Shown one piece after another: positions 1 to 10,016 of a DNA stretch of 64,000 nucleotides. The stretch comes from Apostichopus japonicus. Taxonomy: Eukaryota > Echinodermata > Holothuroidea > Aspidochirotida > Stichopodidae. The translations under genes were made by a program, and so were the position numbers. Under the pieces are notes generated by a model. It ran no database searches, was not told where the DNA came from, and worked only from the letters and a program-made list of their open reading frames with translations. The stretch spans positions 3,631,501 to 3,695,500 of the forward strand of contig NC_092572.1 in NCBI RefSeq assembly GCF_037975245.1, written 5' to 3'. Within the stretch, counting starts at the first letter, position 1. Every line of letters starts with the position of its first letter.

Positions 1-1310
1 GACGGAAAATAATTTCCGTTCTTTGTTTTCTGAAATGGACAATAAAGTTTCTATCTAACTATGATTGACCACTTCTCTTTATTAGTTATGTAACTGACCT
101 TCATCATCTATCTCGGAATGCCTCAGTTGTTTTGTTTGCGGACGATTCAAACATTTTCTTTTCTGACAATAATCTATAACGACTTGAAAAGATGATCTGC
201 CATAAACTCTCTATATTCTTTGACTGCTTTGCTTCTAAGAATCCTTACTTTATGTAGCTAAGACTAGTTAGGTTGCATTTAATCATTCTGCCGGCCTTAC
301 AGATAACGATTTCAATATATATGTTAATGTTACTGTTTAAAGGCTTCAACTCAATTTTTAGATGTCATTATTGAATCGAAAATGAGTTGGGTTAGTCACA
401 TATCGTACATTTATTCATAGCCTTTATCTTACTTTAATTTATCCTCACTTAAACCGTTGCTCATCAGTTTGGTCTGATGCTAGTTCATGTCATGTACATA
501 ATCTGTATATTCTACAGAAGAGATCAGTTAGGCACATTTCGACGGCTGGACCAAGAGATCCAACATGTGATATTTTTAAGTCCTTGCATCTTTTGAAAGT
601 ACATGATATCCTTATTTTCGGGGTTCACTTCTTTGCATATAGATTTCTGAACATTCTTCTGCCGAATAACTTTTCATTCTTTCGAAAAAGTAGGTTCATA
701 CGCAGATATGGTACCCGACATGCACAATTTTTGGCGGAACCCTGTCACCCCTTTTCACGTTTCTCACAAAGTTCCTTACGTTACCGGGCAGTAAATGTTT
801 GGAACTCTTTTAAATGTTACCAGCAACATTGATTTGCAAGCCAAGTATACAAGCTTTTAGGAATCATTTTACAAAACATTATATCAGCATGTACTAGTTA
901 AGTCTAACTCTTTCATTTGACTTCTCCGGGGGTCTTTTTTGGTGATGTCATTGACGAAATGAAATTGCACATGAGGTATTTGTATGATCGTACTACATTT
1001 GATACGAATGTAAAATGGGTGGAATCGGGGGGGGGGGGGTCAAAACTCGGACATGGGTGTTGTCAGCTTAGGGATGGGTTCTTGCTTCTAATTGTAATTA
1101 CTATATATATATGTTTCTTTCTGTGTTTGTAATTTATCAGGGAGTTAGCTCTCAACAAGCCTCAGATTTGTTTTTTAGTATTGGTTTTCTTCCTTCACAA
1201 CATGTTTGTATATGCATTATATTTATATTTAGACACTGTGCTGTACATTTAACACATGTTGTGGAAAACAAATTAACGTAACGAAATTACAATTCAGTTC
1301 ATTTACTTCC
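1..1310 (+). mobile_element. 3' part of a non-LTR retrotransposon (LINE), degraded
   Basis: Reading through several stops and shifts, the + strand gives a LINE reverse transcriptase C-terminus: a PLLFISYVTDLHHL-like stretch (about 68-110), the catalytic FADDSN box (about 138-160), an LDVIIESKMSW stretch (about 358-390) and the common LINE tail pattern YRAVNVWNSF (about 781-815). The same sequence recurs at 39479-40795, where more of the 5' part is preserved. The family is probably CR1/L2/jockey-like; I cannot place it further. The element continues leftwards out of the window. It lies in what should be the leader intron of unit 1, so that unit's leader exon would be upstream of base 1. Confidence 0.8.
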
Positions 1311-1800
1311 ATTGTTTCTATTAATCATTCAATCAACCATGTCCTGGTTATCGCTGCTTTCAAACAATATTTAAATTAAAAAGTTAAATTTTACAGACGG
1401 GAAATACTTTCCTGCTTTATATATGATAAAGATTGCCAAAGTTGTTTTCATTTATACACCTCGTCATTTTGTTCAAACTCATCATGTGTGATAATTCCAT
1501 TAAGTTAATTTTAACAATAAGTTGAACATGTAGACGTTCAGGAAGTGAGCGATGAAGTACAAATGGCCAGCCTAAAATATGTTGTAATACTCTCTGGCTC
1601 ATTGTGAAACTAAATATGGAAACGTTACATAATATAATCAAGGTTTCGTAGTTATTTCGCCGATTGCTCAGTTCTTTGCAAACAAACAATCTCTTAAAAT
1701 ATAACTACTTCGTTAGTTACAGTTTGTTCCTTCTTATCTGTATTATCCGCTTTCTAGGATTCCTTCTGGAGCATAACAAATGTTTGTTTTTATGTTGCAG

Positions 1801-2120
1801 TATCGCTGAACGAGAACACCGAAATTCTGACACAATTTGGTACCGTTGGGAAGATAGAGCTAAACTTTGACACGAGTGGACATGTGCCAATCGTCACGTG
1901 GAATTTGCCGCAGTCAACAGTCTTTCAACATGATTCACAAGTGTACAACGTAGTTAAGACGACTGTGGAATACACGTCTATACTGTTTAAGAAGACGGCG
2001 TGTTTGCTGCACTGGAGATTTACAATGTCAACTTTCTTGATCCAGGTACATATACCTGTCGTATGGATTTTTTGGACACAGGAAGATCGTCAGAAAGATT
2101 CATTCAAGTTTCAGTTATCG
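1801..2120 (+). pseudogene. Unit 1 D1 exon (Ig V-like), frameshifted
   Basis: It is preceded by a good acceptor (TTATGTTGCAG) and followed by GTAAGG. It is 320 nt long against 318 in intact copies. The frame is open through the KIELNF and VTWNLP strands, then a 2-bp TA insertion near 1980 shifts it before the domain's single conserved cysteine. The same insertion is in unit 5. Confidence 0.75.
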
Positions 2121-2278
2121 GTAAGGACCAAGAATTTCATAAACTATTACTGTGTAATGTAAAAGGCAATATATTTTAAAGTACTGTTCTACTTTTAACT
2201 AGCTTGATCAATGTTCAATATGAACTTCACCTTTCATTTTAAACCATATCAACCATCTTAGTACCCTTTTTCCCGCAG

Positions 2279-2557
2279 CTATTCCATCCGTGTCAATGGC
2301 AAATGGTGCCACAGAAAAAGAGACACTTTCAGTTTCATGCTGTTTATATGTATCCCTTGCAGTAGAAGACATCATCATGTGGACTCTTAATCAAAGTGGA
2401 CCTCTGCTTAGTTTGCATGAAGTGAAGACGTATTCTTTAGCGGGAGCTATGAAAAATATGTGTAGCGAAGTGCGTCGCAGCTATCATCGTCAATTGTTAA
2501 GGTGTTCGTTGCGTAAAAAGATGTCTGTTTACTCGGAAGTGGCAATGAAAGTCCAAT
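2279..2557 (+). CDS. Unit 1 D2 exon (Ig-like, vicinal cysteines)
   Basis: The exon is open in the expected phase. It has the paired cysteines (SCC), the IMWTLNQSG strand-C tryptophan and the LLRCSLRKK strand-F cysteine. A 12-nt in-frame deletion removes residues equivalent to ITFE. The donor position is AT instead of GT. Confidence 0.7.
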
Positions 2558-2852
2558 ATTAGTAATAGAATAAATACAAAACGATGTATAATATTTCACA
2601 TTCATGCTCATGAAGATATAACTGGATTATACAGGTGAACTTATTACCATTCACACGTATTGGTATCAATTTAGGTTTTTTAGGAACAAAATGGACAAGA
2701 TACATTCGAAAATAAATTCTTTGTGAAACGTCATTTTATGTCAATTTCTTTAAAAAAAATAGCAAGCCAGCCTACTGTTCACTACTGGCACCGTTGAACA
2801 TGTGTAGCATAGCATACAATTATATATGTCAAATTTAATTGTTTTGTAACAG

Positions 2853-3146
2853 ATCCAGCCAGTGTACGTATGCTGAGCCTCTCAACTACGGTCCCCGAAG
2901 GAAGTGGCATAATTATTGAGTGTCAGTCTGACGGATATCCTCCCCCTGATACAGTGTTAGTTATGATCCCGAACATGAATGGAACTGAGTGGACACACCT
3001 TCCCATCAAAGCCAAGATGAGCAACAAAAGTATTACTACTTGGAAGTTTGAGCTGAATAGTCTAGCAATGAACGATTCTGGGAAATACCAGTGTGTGGCT
3101 AATAATTCAGAAGGATATGCGTCAAGTAAGACAATTGAAATAAATA
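2853..3146 (+). CDS. Unit 1 D4 exon (I-set/C2-like Ig domain)
   Basis: An open 294-nt exon bounded by AACAG and GTAAGT. It shows strand-B IIIECQSDG, the PPPD turn and the canonical strand-F motif NDSGKYQCVANNSEG. The tryptophan expected in strand C is absent, as in all copies. Confidence 0.85.
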
Positions 3147-3499
3147 GTAAGTTCACAACTGTACGTTTGTTTAATAAAGTGTGTGTTTAGCGGGCAGTTT
3201 CACTGAAGCTCAAATCATTTCTGAAAATAACATAACAAATGTTCAGATATAAGGCATACTAGATTCCTTTCTCTTTTGTTAATCTATGAAACTTAATGTT
3301 TCAATGTTATCAACCTCAACGACATGACCTAGTCCTTCAACCAATGTAGAATCAATGCCCACGGTCTGCATAGTCACAGTTGGTCTGTATATAGTTTTGT
3401 GTGTATTTTAATTGATCCATTGACTATTGAGTAATAGGTACATTCAATCTATCTCGTTGACCAAAGTCAAATCTTACAGCATTTATTTTTCTTTTGAAG

Positions 3500-3616
3500 T
3501 GACATCTATTGGAAATGTATCTACGGTGTATTTACCACGACAATTATTAGCAGCCGTCATTTCAGTTGTTCTTGCTTTAATATTTCTAGTGGCTTTGCTA
3601 ATACGAATATTAAAAA
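3500..3616 (+). CDS. Unit 1 stalk and transmembrane exon
   Basis: An acceptor GAAG precedes a short stalk. About 21 hydrophobic residues follow (AAVISVVLALIFLVALLI), then RILK, a basic stop-transfer. The exon is 117 nt against 102 in units 2-6, with five extra stalk residues; unit 7 shares the extension. Confidence 0.85.
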
Positions 3617-3950
3617 GTAAGTACACCATAATCATGGTTCACTTTAGGCTATATTTAAACAGAATTAAAAAATCCAACATCGAAAAACTATTACTAATTT
3701 ATTAAGCTTCGCTTAAAGAAAAGTTTAAGCTACTGTTAATTAGGTAAAATATAGTTATATTGTCTACATGTATAAGTTTCTTAAGAACACAAATCGATAC
3801 TTTCTTCTTTATGTCATTGAAATGGATATTAATGAACCGAAACTGCTTAACATTAGAGGTAATTGTTTAACCCAATGCTTCAAAGGAAACTGCGTTTAAT
3901 ATTAAGTAGGGTTTATTTCCAACTTAAAAATATTTGTATTATCTTTTCAG

Positions 3951-3993
3951 ACAGACATGATAGAAGTTGCGTATTCCCTTCCAATCGTAAAAG
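3951..3993 (+). CDS. Unit 1 cytoplasmic exon 1
   Basis: A 43-nt exon between TTTTCAG and GTATAT, phase 1 to 2. It encodes a short basic juxtamembrane stretch with one Cys (RHDRSCVFPSNRKR), matched in units 2, 3 and 6. Confidence 0.75.
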
Positions 3994-4074
3994 GTATATT
4001 TTCAAATATGCACATATTATACGTTTGACACCGTGAAAAGAGTATAGCTTTTATTGTTGTTTCTTACATCTGCC

Positions 4075-4682
4075 CACCCGATTCTCATAGCTAGTACAGT
4101 AACTACTGTTCATGTTCCACAACCGTGCATCAGTAACTACTAGGCTGTGTTCGCATCACGGTAACATGTGTTACAGGTGGCACTGTAATTACTGCAAAGC
4201 TGTTACACGTTGAACTAAGAGTCCGAAAGGTGAAAATGCGCGGCCGCTGGGTAACGAAGATTACTCCCTAGTTGTATACTGCATGCGAGATTCAGATGGT
4301 AGCCTCATTTTTTTTTCTAATCGTATTAGTAAATCCATTGCTTGAAACATTCTTCACGGACAGATGATAGTGTGCAAGTCTCAAATAGATACAAATATAT
4401 ATACAAAACGGGACCTAAGGTGGGGGAGGGGGAACCTAGATTAGCCTTATGAGTAGTTCCACGTCTAAATTAGGCCTTAATATAGTAATAAGTCAAATAC
4501 TAATAGACTTCTTGTCCATTCGCGCAGTTCTTTGTCTTACATGGGAACGTGTAACAGCTTTGCAGTACTTACTGTGCCACCTGTAACACATGTTACCGTG
4601 TTGCTAACACAGCGCAGTAGTTACTGATGCACGGTTGTGGAACTTGAATAGTAGTTACTGTACTAGCTATGAGTATCGGGTG
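4075..4682. mobile_element. MITE with long inverted repeats (family M), complete
   Basis: The 608-bp element begins CACCCGATTCTCATAGCTAG and ends with its inverse, CTAGCTATGAGTATCGGGTG. The inverted repeats run well over 100 bp into each side, so the strand can fold back on itself. It is flanked by a perfect 7-bp target-site duplication ATCTGCC (4068-4074 and 4683-4689). There is no coding capacity, so mobilisation would need a transposase in trans. I cannot assign the superfamily. Other copies lie near 10359, 13075, 46307, 55888, 59201, 60865 and 61464. Confidence 0.85.
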
Positions 4683-4789
4683 ATCTGCCATAACTGATCG
4701 TGAACACAGCAGCAAATATATTTCATTAATGCACGAATCGAGGAACAGTAAAAGAATTAATAGTTCTTAACCTGGTTAACACCTTTCCC

Positions 4790-6180
4790 AGTCTAATCAA
4801 AGTTAACTGTTTGTTTTAGAACTCTCTTGGTGGAATTGTTAACATGTATTTGAGCCTGAACAGTTACTATATAGCTTACCACAGTATAGAGTGAACTGTA
4901 CAAAGTACGAAATCGTAGCACACGTCATTCATTGACCGTTATGTCTATCCACTGCCAGGCTCACTGTACGTCTTGACATACAGACATCGGTTGCTATACC
5001 AACTATGCCCTTGTATAACGTCGTTATATATAGCCTATTTTTGACTTAACCAGCCTGGATATCTTCTTTATAAAGATCTACTGTATAAACATATTTTGTA
5101 CATTACATATACTACATAACTGTTTGATAGGTCTACTTTCAAAACTTTTTCATGACATCACAGTCTAGATTGCATATGTTGTTTCCTAAAGTTTGCAATT
5201 AATTTTTAAATGTTGAAAGATTTCCACGCATAGCTTATTTGTTATGTTCATGATGAAATCAATCAAGCTGGTGGAAGTATATAGGATTAACTTTCTCCGT
5301 TCTTCTTAATTCCTTTTAGCTAACGTCTATGTCGTTATAGATTTCAGAAAGAAGATAGTAACAGTGATCACTGATCAAAGTTAACTGTTTGTTTAAGAAC
5401 TTTCTTGATGGAATTGTTCACCTGTATTTGTGACAGAACAGTCACTATATAGCTTTTCACAGTATATTGTGTACTGTACGAAGTACATATTCGTAGCACA
5501 CGTCATTGACCGTTATGTCAAATAACTGTATCGCTGTACGTCTTGACATAAACACATCCGTGTTGCTTCACCAACTATACCCGTGCGGGTCTTCATGCTG
5601 TACTACGTATTGCTGTGTACCATATTAATTTTGACCTTACCAGCCTTCGAGTGTTCTTTAAACAGATATATTGTATAAAGATATGTTGTACATTACATAC
5701 ACTACATAACTGTACGATAGATTTACATTCGAAACTTTGTTCATGCCATCACAATCTGCATTACATATATTGATTAGGTTTGCAGTTTATATTATAATGT
5801 TGCAATATTTCCACGCATAGCATACTTGTTATGTTCATGATGAAATTAATATACCTGGTGGAAGGATATAAGATTAACCTTTTTAAACCTTACCAGCCTT
5901 CGAGTGTTCTTTAAACAGATATATTGTATAAAGATATGTTGAACATTACATACACTACATAACTGTACGATAGATTTACATTCGAAACTGTGTTCATACC
6001 ATCACAGTCTAGATTACATATATTGGTTAAGTTTGCAGTTTATATTTAAATGTTGCAATATTTCCAACCATAGCATACTTGTTATGTTCATGATAAAACT
6101 ACTATACCTGGTGGAAGTATATACGATTAACTTTTATAAACCTTTTATAAATCTTAATATATCTTAACTTTTCTGTCGAG
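4790..6180 (+). repeat. Local tandem triplication inside a unit 1 intron
   Basis: Three diverged copies of the same intron stretch are recognisable by the block around ACCAGCC...TTCTTTA...GTACATTACATA at about 5050, 5640 and 5890. The first junction falls inside an extra, truncated copy of cytoplasmic exon 2 (5341 to about 5371), which runs directly into the next repeat. Confidence 0.7.
5341..5371 (+). pseudogene. Truncated duplicate of cytoplasmic exon 2
   Basis: After an acceptor GTTATAG the sequence starts like the exon at 6185 (ATTTCAGAAAGAAGA). It then breaks into repeated intron sequence, with no donor. Confidence 0.6.
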
Positions 6181-6184
6181 ATAG

Positions 6185-6264
6185 ATTTCAGAAAGAAGAG
6201 AGTAACGGAGATAATGACAAGAACGAGAGAAAACATAGTGTTCACTATGACAATTACCCTGCAG
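6185..6264 (+). CDS. Unit 1 cytoplasmic exon 2
   Basis: An 80-nt exon, phase 2 to 1, bounded by GATAG and GTATAC. It encodes a charged stretch (FQKEESNGDNDKNE) ending in VHYDNYPA, with two tyrosines. Confidence 0.7.
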
Positions 6265-6538
6265 GTATACACTGCAACCATTTTGTTTACTAATAATCTA
6301 AAGAAAGCACATTTTTGTCATATAAATCATTCTTGAAGCACTTTTCATGTTGGCTTCTTTATTATCTTCATTTTCTAAGTTGAAAAGTTTCATATCAGGT
6401 ATCCGAACAATAGAAGTATTACTTCCTTACCCAAATGAGCACTTGGACAATATTACTTCGATACAGACGATTTTGCTATAATTACTCATTTGCTTATATT
6501 TATTCTTATCGTTACATGTCCTTCCATTTACTCTGCAG

Positions 6539-6578
6539 ATATTCAGCTTCACGCAACCACTAATTCTATATATGAAAT
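6539..6578 (+). CDS. Unit 1 cytoplasmic exon 3
   Basis: A 40-nt exon after CTCTGCAG, ending before GTATGT, phase 1 to 2. It encodes IQLHATTNSIYE. The phase fits the acidic frame of the last exon. Confidence 0.6.
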
Positions 6579-7021
6579 GTATGTAACTTTGTTTATTACT
6601 TTATTATATTTTAGAATGTAAGTTTTACAAAAACAAGTATGATTTCATATTCTGTTTGAAAGTTTTAGTAATATGACTGTCCATTATTTCAAGTAACAGA
6701 GATATAGATGTAGAGTTTGTTTCTGTAGCTTACCACATTCCACATTCAATAATTACCATTAGCCATATTTGTAATGATATAATGTTTTTAGTGAATTGAA
6801 TAAAATAGGCCCTTACATAAAGCAAAAACGTATTTCTTTCTCTAATTTGTGATTATGCGGTGATCCTGCATATTAAACATTAGCTTCACATTATGTTAAT
6901 AATACTTTATTAAAAAAAAATATTAGTAGTATTAGCAAAAGGCCGTAACGTATTCATGAAAGACGAACCTTTCAATGAATCATGTTTGTAGTTTTTCTCT
7001 TTTTCATTTTTATAGTCCCAG

Positions 7022-7112
7022 CTGTGAGGAGGATGGGGACAGGGGATATGAGCCTTGCGTCATCGTCGATTGTGTCGCAGATTACACGTCTGGAAAAGAA
7101 TATGATGTCTAA
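7022..7112 (+). CDS. Unit 1 terminal cytoplasmic exon
   Basis: After the acceptor TCCCAG the acidic frame reads CEEDGDRGYEP then VADYTSGKEYDV and stops at TAA. It is 12 nt shorter than the tails of units 2 and 6. The alternative frame is longer but does not fit the phase of the preceding exon. Confidence 0.6.
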
Positions 7113-7985
7113 ATCTGGATTAGCAACTATGGAAACAAATTTCGCCCTTTTAAATTTATATTTTACAAATACTGTACCATACTATACTGTCCTATCATAC
7201 CATGCTTCAAATCGCTGACAGTACGCAAAGTTTCAATAATGCTCCATCTGTCAGTTGTTTGTGTTTTCTTCCTGTTATTTGCATTTTTAAAGTAGGTGTT
7301 ATTAAAGTGCAAAGTGCAATCAAACGTGATGCTTGGCTTCTTGAAAGCTCAAACACGATATCGCATTCCTTTTTATTGTTAAACATTTATCTTCCTTTTT
7401 CTAATTTTCCATGCAGCAAATATACATTAACAAAAGGAAACAATAACACAAACAAAATTCTGTAGATAGAACAATGCACTTGTCTTTGATAATTCTTATG
7501 AACATTTCTGATTTGCTAGAATTAAATATTAATATTAATTAATGAAATGAAATGAATATTATGTTAGCGAAGGATATGTTTTCGTTTGTTTATGATAGTA
7601 TTTTCAGAACGCCATCAATAGAATATATATATGCGAAGAAACTGTGTTCATTTGTTCTTGATAGCATTTTCAGAACGACCACACTTTCAGAGGCACCATT
7701 CTTTAAAAACTCGAGAATACTTTCGTTGGTAATAATATTACAAATTAATTGCCTGAAAAGATTATATTTGTTAAAAATGTTAACATATATTAAAAATATT
7801 CATTGTGATGAACGAGATCATTGAGAATAATTATAATTTTGTTACTTCTAGTTTGTTACTAATGATTTACTAAAGTTAAGATTGAAAGATCACCTCTTTC
7901 GGAATAATAGCAGAGCGCATACATATCTTACCACAGCACAGAGACAGCTTTATTACGTGTGAATAACGATTTGTTATTTGCTGCT
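7113..7985. other. Unit 1 3' flank, repeated after other units
   Basis: No gene is visible. The sequence resembles 19845-20730, 42377-43240, 52878-53700 and 56383-57010, so it is the shared 3' flank of the gene block. Small ORFs here are not conserved in frame. Confidence 0.6.
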
Positions 7986-8935
7986 GACTATGGAGATGAA
8001 GCAGTTTTGGAATGCTGGATTATTCTGCAGCATTTGATACAATTAATCATTACCTTTTTTTGACGGCCTTGTAAACAGATATGGTATTGCAGACACGGTA
8101 CGAAATTGGTTCAAACATATATGACTCATAGATCTCAAGTTGTAAACGAGGGGGATGCCACAAGGCTCTGTTATCAGCCCGTTTACGTTCATCATGTACA
8201 CTTCTCTTCTGGAGGACATTATTCAAAGTCATGGTACGATGCTGATGATACGCAATTTACACTCTCATGAGACACGATAAACTATTGCTATGCTTTCATA
8301 ATCGGAATCCTGTGTCAGAGATATCAAATATTGGTCTATTACAAATGATATGAAATTGAACGATGACAACACCGAAATTATTCACCTATCATCTCGCTTC
8401 AGATGGGTACCACCTGTTTCATATGTCATTATCGGTAACGTTCTTATTGAATATGAATATAGGGGTCATATTTGATAACAACCTAAAGATGGATTCGCTT
8501 GTAAATAACATTTGCCATGCAGCACTTTATGCTCTTTATAAAAGCGGTAAATTTGTAGTTTCCTCGACGGACGAACAACTGAGAGTCTTGTTCATGCATT
8601 CATCTCCTCTCGATTAGATAACTGTATCAGTTTGCTGTTTGGTCTACCAGATCATCAATTGAGCAAATTAAAACGCATTCAGAAATCTGCTGCCAGATTG
8701 GTCTCACAGTCTGGTCGTGTCTCTAACATCACACCGACCTTAATTGGATCCCTGCCAAACTGCGCATTGACTTCAAAGTTATCATGTTAACTTTTAAGTG
8801 TATTTATGGCATCGCTCCTCGTTATTTGAGTTGTGCAAAACTACACTCCAGCGCGCCGTCTAAGGTCTAGTACAAAATCACACCCGGTATCCACAAAGCC
8901 ATACGGCCAACGTTCCTTTCAATGTGCTTCGGCTT
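7985..8935 (+). mobile_element. LINE fragment (CR1/L2-like reverse transcriptase), broken
   Basis: A different LINE from that at 1-1310. Reading across frames shows LDYSAAFDTINH (catalytic palm box, about 8014-8050), GMPQGSVISP (about 8153-8182) and SRLDNCISLLFGLPDHQL (about 8605-8660). Near the end is a typical tail stretch, YTPARRLRSSTKSH (about 8838-8880). Stops and frameshifts between the boxes show a dead copy. Confidence 0.8.
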
Positions 8936-9039
8936 TTTTTTTAATAGTCACCCAGAGCATGTCAAATGTGCTCAGTATGTTAATAACTTCATATGTTTTC
9001 ACGGTTGTAGTGTATTTCATTTTGTGTAAAAGTAAGTTG

Positions 9040-9078
9040 GCCTGACGTTTCGATCCTAGCAGGATCTTCTTCAGAGGC
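9040..9078 (-). ncRNA. Hammerhead-ribozyme-like motif at PLE end
   Basis: On the minus strand the core CTGAAGA is followed by hairpin GATCC-TGCTA-GGATC (stem II), then GAAA, a two-pair stem III (AC with GT, no loop) and the cleavage-site C. Outer stem I is GCCT paired with AGGC. All core bases fit a type I hammerhead with minimal stem III, as described for PLEs. Cleavage in the monomer is uncertain because stem III lacks a loop. Confidence 0.65.
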
Positions 9079-9387
9079 TAAATGACAAGTTACAGTAACA
9101 GAGGGGACAAAAACACGCACAGAATACAGACAGGTTAATGAGCACGGTGAACACAATGAGATGGATGAAAGGGGATTATAAGTAGAAAGCAACAGGAGAA
9201 GAGGAGAGGAAGGAGATAAACTGTGGAGGGACAAAGAGAGGATTAAAGGCACAGGGTAAGGAATAAACTGGAGAGGGACAAAGACAGAAAGGTGTGAAGA
9301 AAAATGGAGGGGAAGAGAGCTGTGAGAGGAAGAGTGAAAGGGGGGGGGGAGGGAGAAAGGGGAGAAGGAGTAGGGAACAGAGGAAAG

Positions 9388-9918
9388 TTAGTCATGTCCT
9401 TCCTGAATGTTCAGCCCATGAGGTTGAATGGTACGAAGGCGTTGCATCCAGAGCCTCTCTCTGCTGATACGTACTAGGTCAGGACGGCTACCTAAGGATT
9501 CAATCCCCTGTAGGGACATGTCGTTAATGGTATGGTTGGGAAGGTTAAAATGTTCTCCAACTGGGGTCTCAGTCTTCATGGTGTTGACTGTGGATCTGTG
9601 ACCATAGAATCGCTTCTTGAGGGTGGTTTTGGTTTCGCCAACATACTGGATGCCGCAAACTCTACAAGAGATCAGATAGATGACATTGGTGGTAGTGCAA
9701 GTGATGTGACCCTTAGTCTTGTGTGTGAGTTGCATGCTGTGGCTGGTGATGGAATTGGATTCAACAATGTGGTGGCTGCAGACGATGCATCTCGAAGTAC
9801 GATCACATTTGAAGGTACCATGCTGAATGGGTGTGGGGTTAGAAGTTAGAGGTGGAACAGCAGCACGTACAAGAAGGTTTATTTCATTTTGTGTACATGT
9901 TTGTTTTGTGTACAACAC
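9388..9918 (-). CDS. PLE endonuclease fragment (GIY-YIG)
   Basis: The 176-codon frame holds a cysteine-rich linker (CDRTSRCIVCSHH) that may bind zinc, then the GIY-YIG core as VIYLISC...IQYVGETK. An arginine follows in KKRFYGHRS, and EHFNLPNH comes later. This is the C-terminal nuclease module of Penelope-like reverse transcriptases, which nicks target DNA for reverse transcription. The frame is open to a stop after IQEGHD, but the reverse transcriptase upstream is gone, so it is a remnant rather than a host gene. Confidence 0.8.
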   Translation of the reverse strand: MLYTKQTCTQNEINLLVRAAVPPLTSNPTPIQHGTFKCDRTSRCIVCSHHIVESNSITSHSMQLTHKTKGHITCTTTNVIYLISCRVCGIQYVGETKTTLKKRFYGHRSTVNTMKTETPVGEHFNLPNHTINDMSLQGIESLGSRPDLVRISRERLWMQRLRTIQPHGLNIQEGHD

Positions 9919-9954
9919 ATCAAGACTTTGTTGTGTGTTGCGCTTTATAAGAAC

Positions 9955-10016
9955 TGTGTTATTATTATATTATTATTACGGTCGTCATCGTCATCATCAT
10001 TATTATTATTATTAAG
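9955..10016. repeat. TTA/ATT simple repeat
   Basis: Imperfect ATT trinucleotide runs with a GTCATCATC interruption lie next to the PLE end. Confidence 0.7.

Larger units (their letters stand above)
1801..7112 (+). pseudogene. IgSF receptor-like gene, unit 1 (no leader in window, D3 absent, frameshifted D1)
   Basis: Exons: D1 1801-2120, D2 2279-2557, D4 2853-3146, TM 3500-3616, cytoplasmic 3951-3993, 6185-6264, 6539-6578 and 7022-7112. All exon phases match the other units. Three defects are visible. D1 has a 2-bp insertion near 1980, so the DxGxYxC half is out of frame. D2 has lost 12 nt in frame (four residues before the VRRSYHRQL stretch). The donor after D2 reads AT at 2558-2559 where the paralogs have GT. 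D3 and its flanks are deleted, a loss shared with unit 7. The cytoplasmic exons remain open and end at TAA 7110-7112. The copy is probably a pseudogene, though D4-TM-tail could still be a usable module. Confidence 0.7.
9016..9925 (-). mobile_element. Penelope-like element (PLE), 3' portion
   Basis: On the minus strand an open frame with a GIY-YIG endonuclease (9388-9918) is followed by a long pyrimidine-rich tract. The element ends with a hammerhead-like sequence (9040-9078). The same arrangement, GIY-YIG, pyrimidine tract, then CTGAAGAAG...CGAAACGTC, recurs on the + strand at 35990-36655. The reverse transcriptase part is missing, so the copy is 5'-truncated. Confidence 0.85.

Noticed and set aside
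2923-3156. Minus-strand ORF over D4, repeated at 27115-27387 and 63308-63541
   Set aside because: Antisense of the D4 exon. Conservation follows the + strand Ig motifs.
6399-6480. Possible extra cytoplasmic exon reading IRTIEVLLPYPNEHLD
   Set aside because: It has an acceptor and is partly conserved, but no donor is shared. Units 2 and 6 carry a transposon inside it. Skipping it keeps the phases correct.
6982-7218. Minor frame of the unit 1 tail exon (PAVRRMGTGDMSLASS)
   Set aside because: It is open but out of phase with the 40-nt exon before it. The equivalent frame stops early in units 2 and 6.
9532-9849. 105-codon + strand ORF
   Set aside because: Antisense shadow of the PLE GIY-YIG frame on the minus strand.
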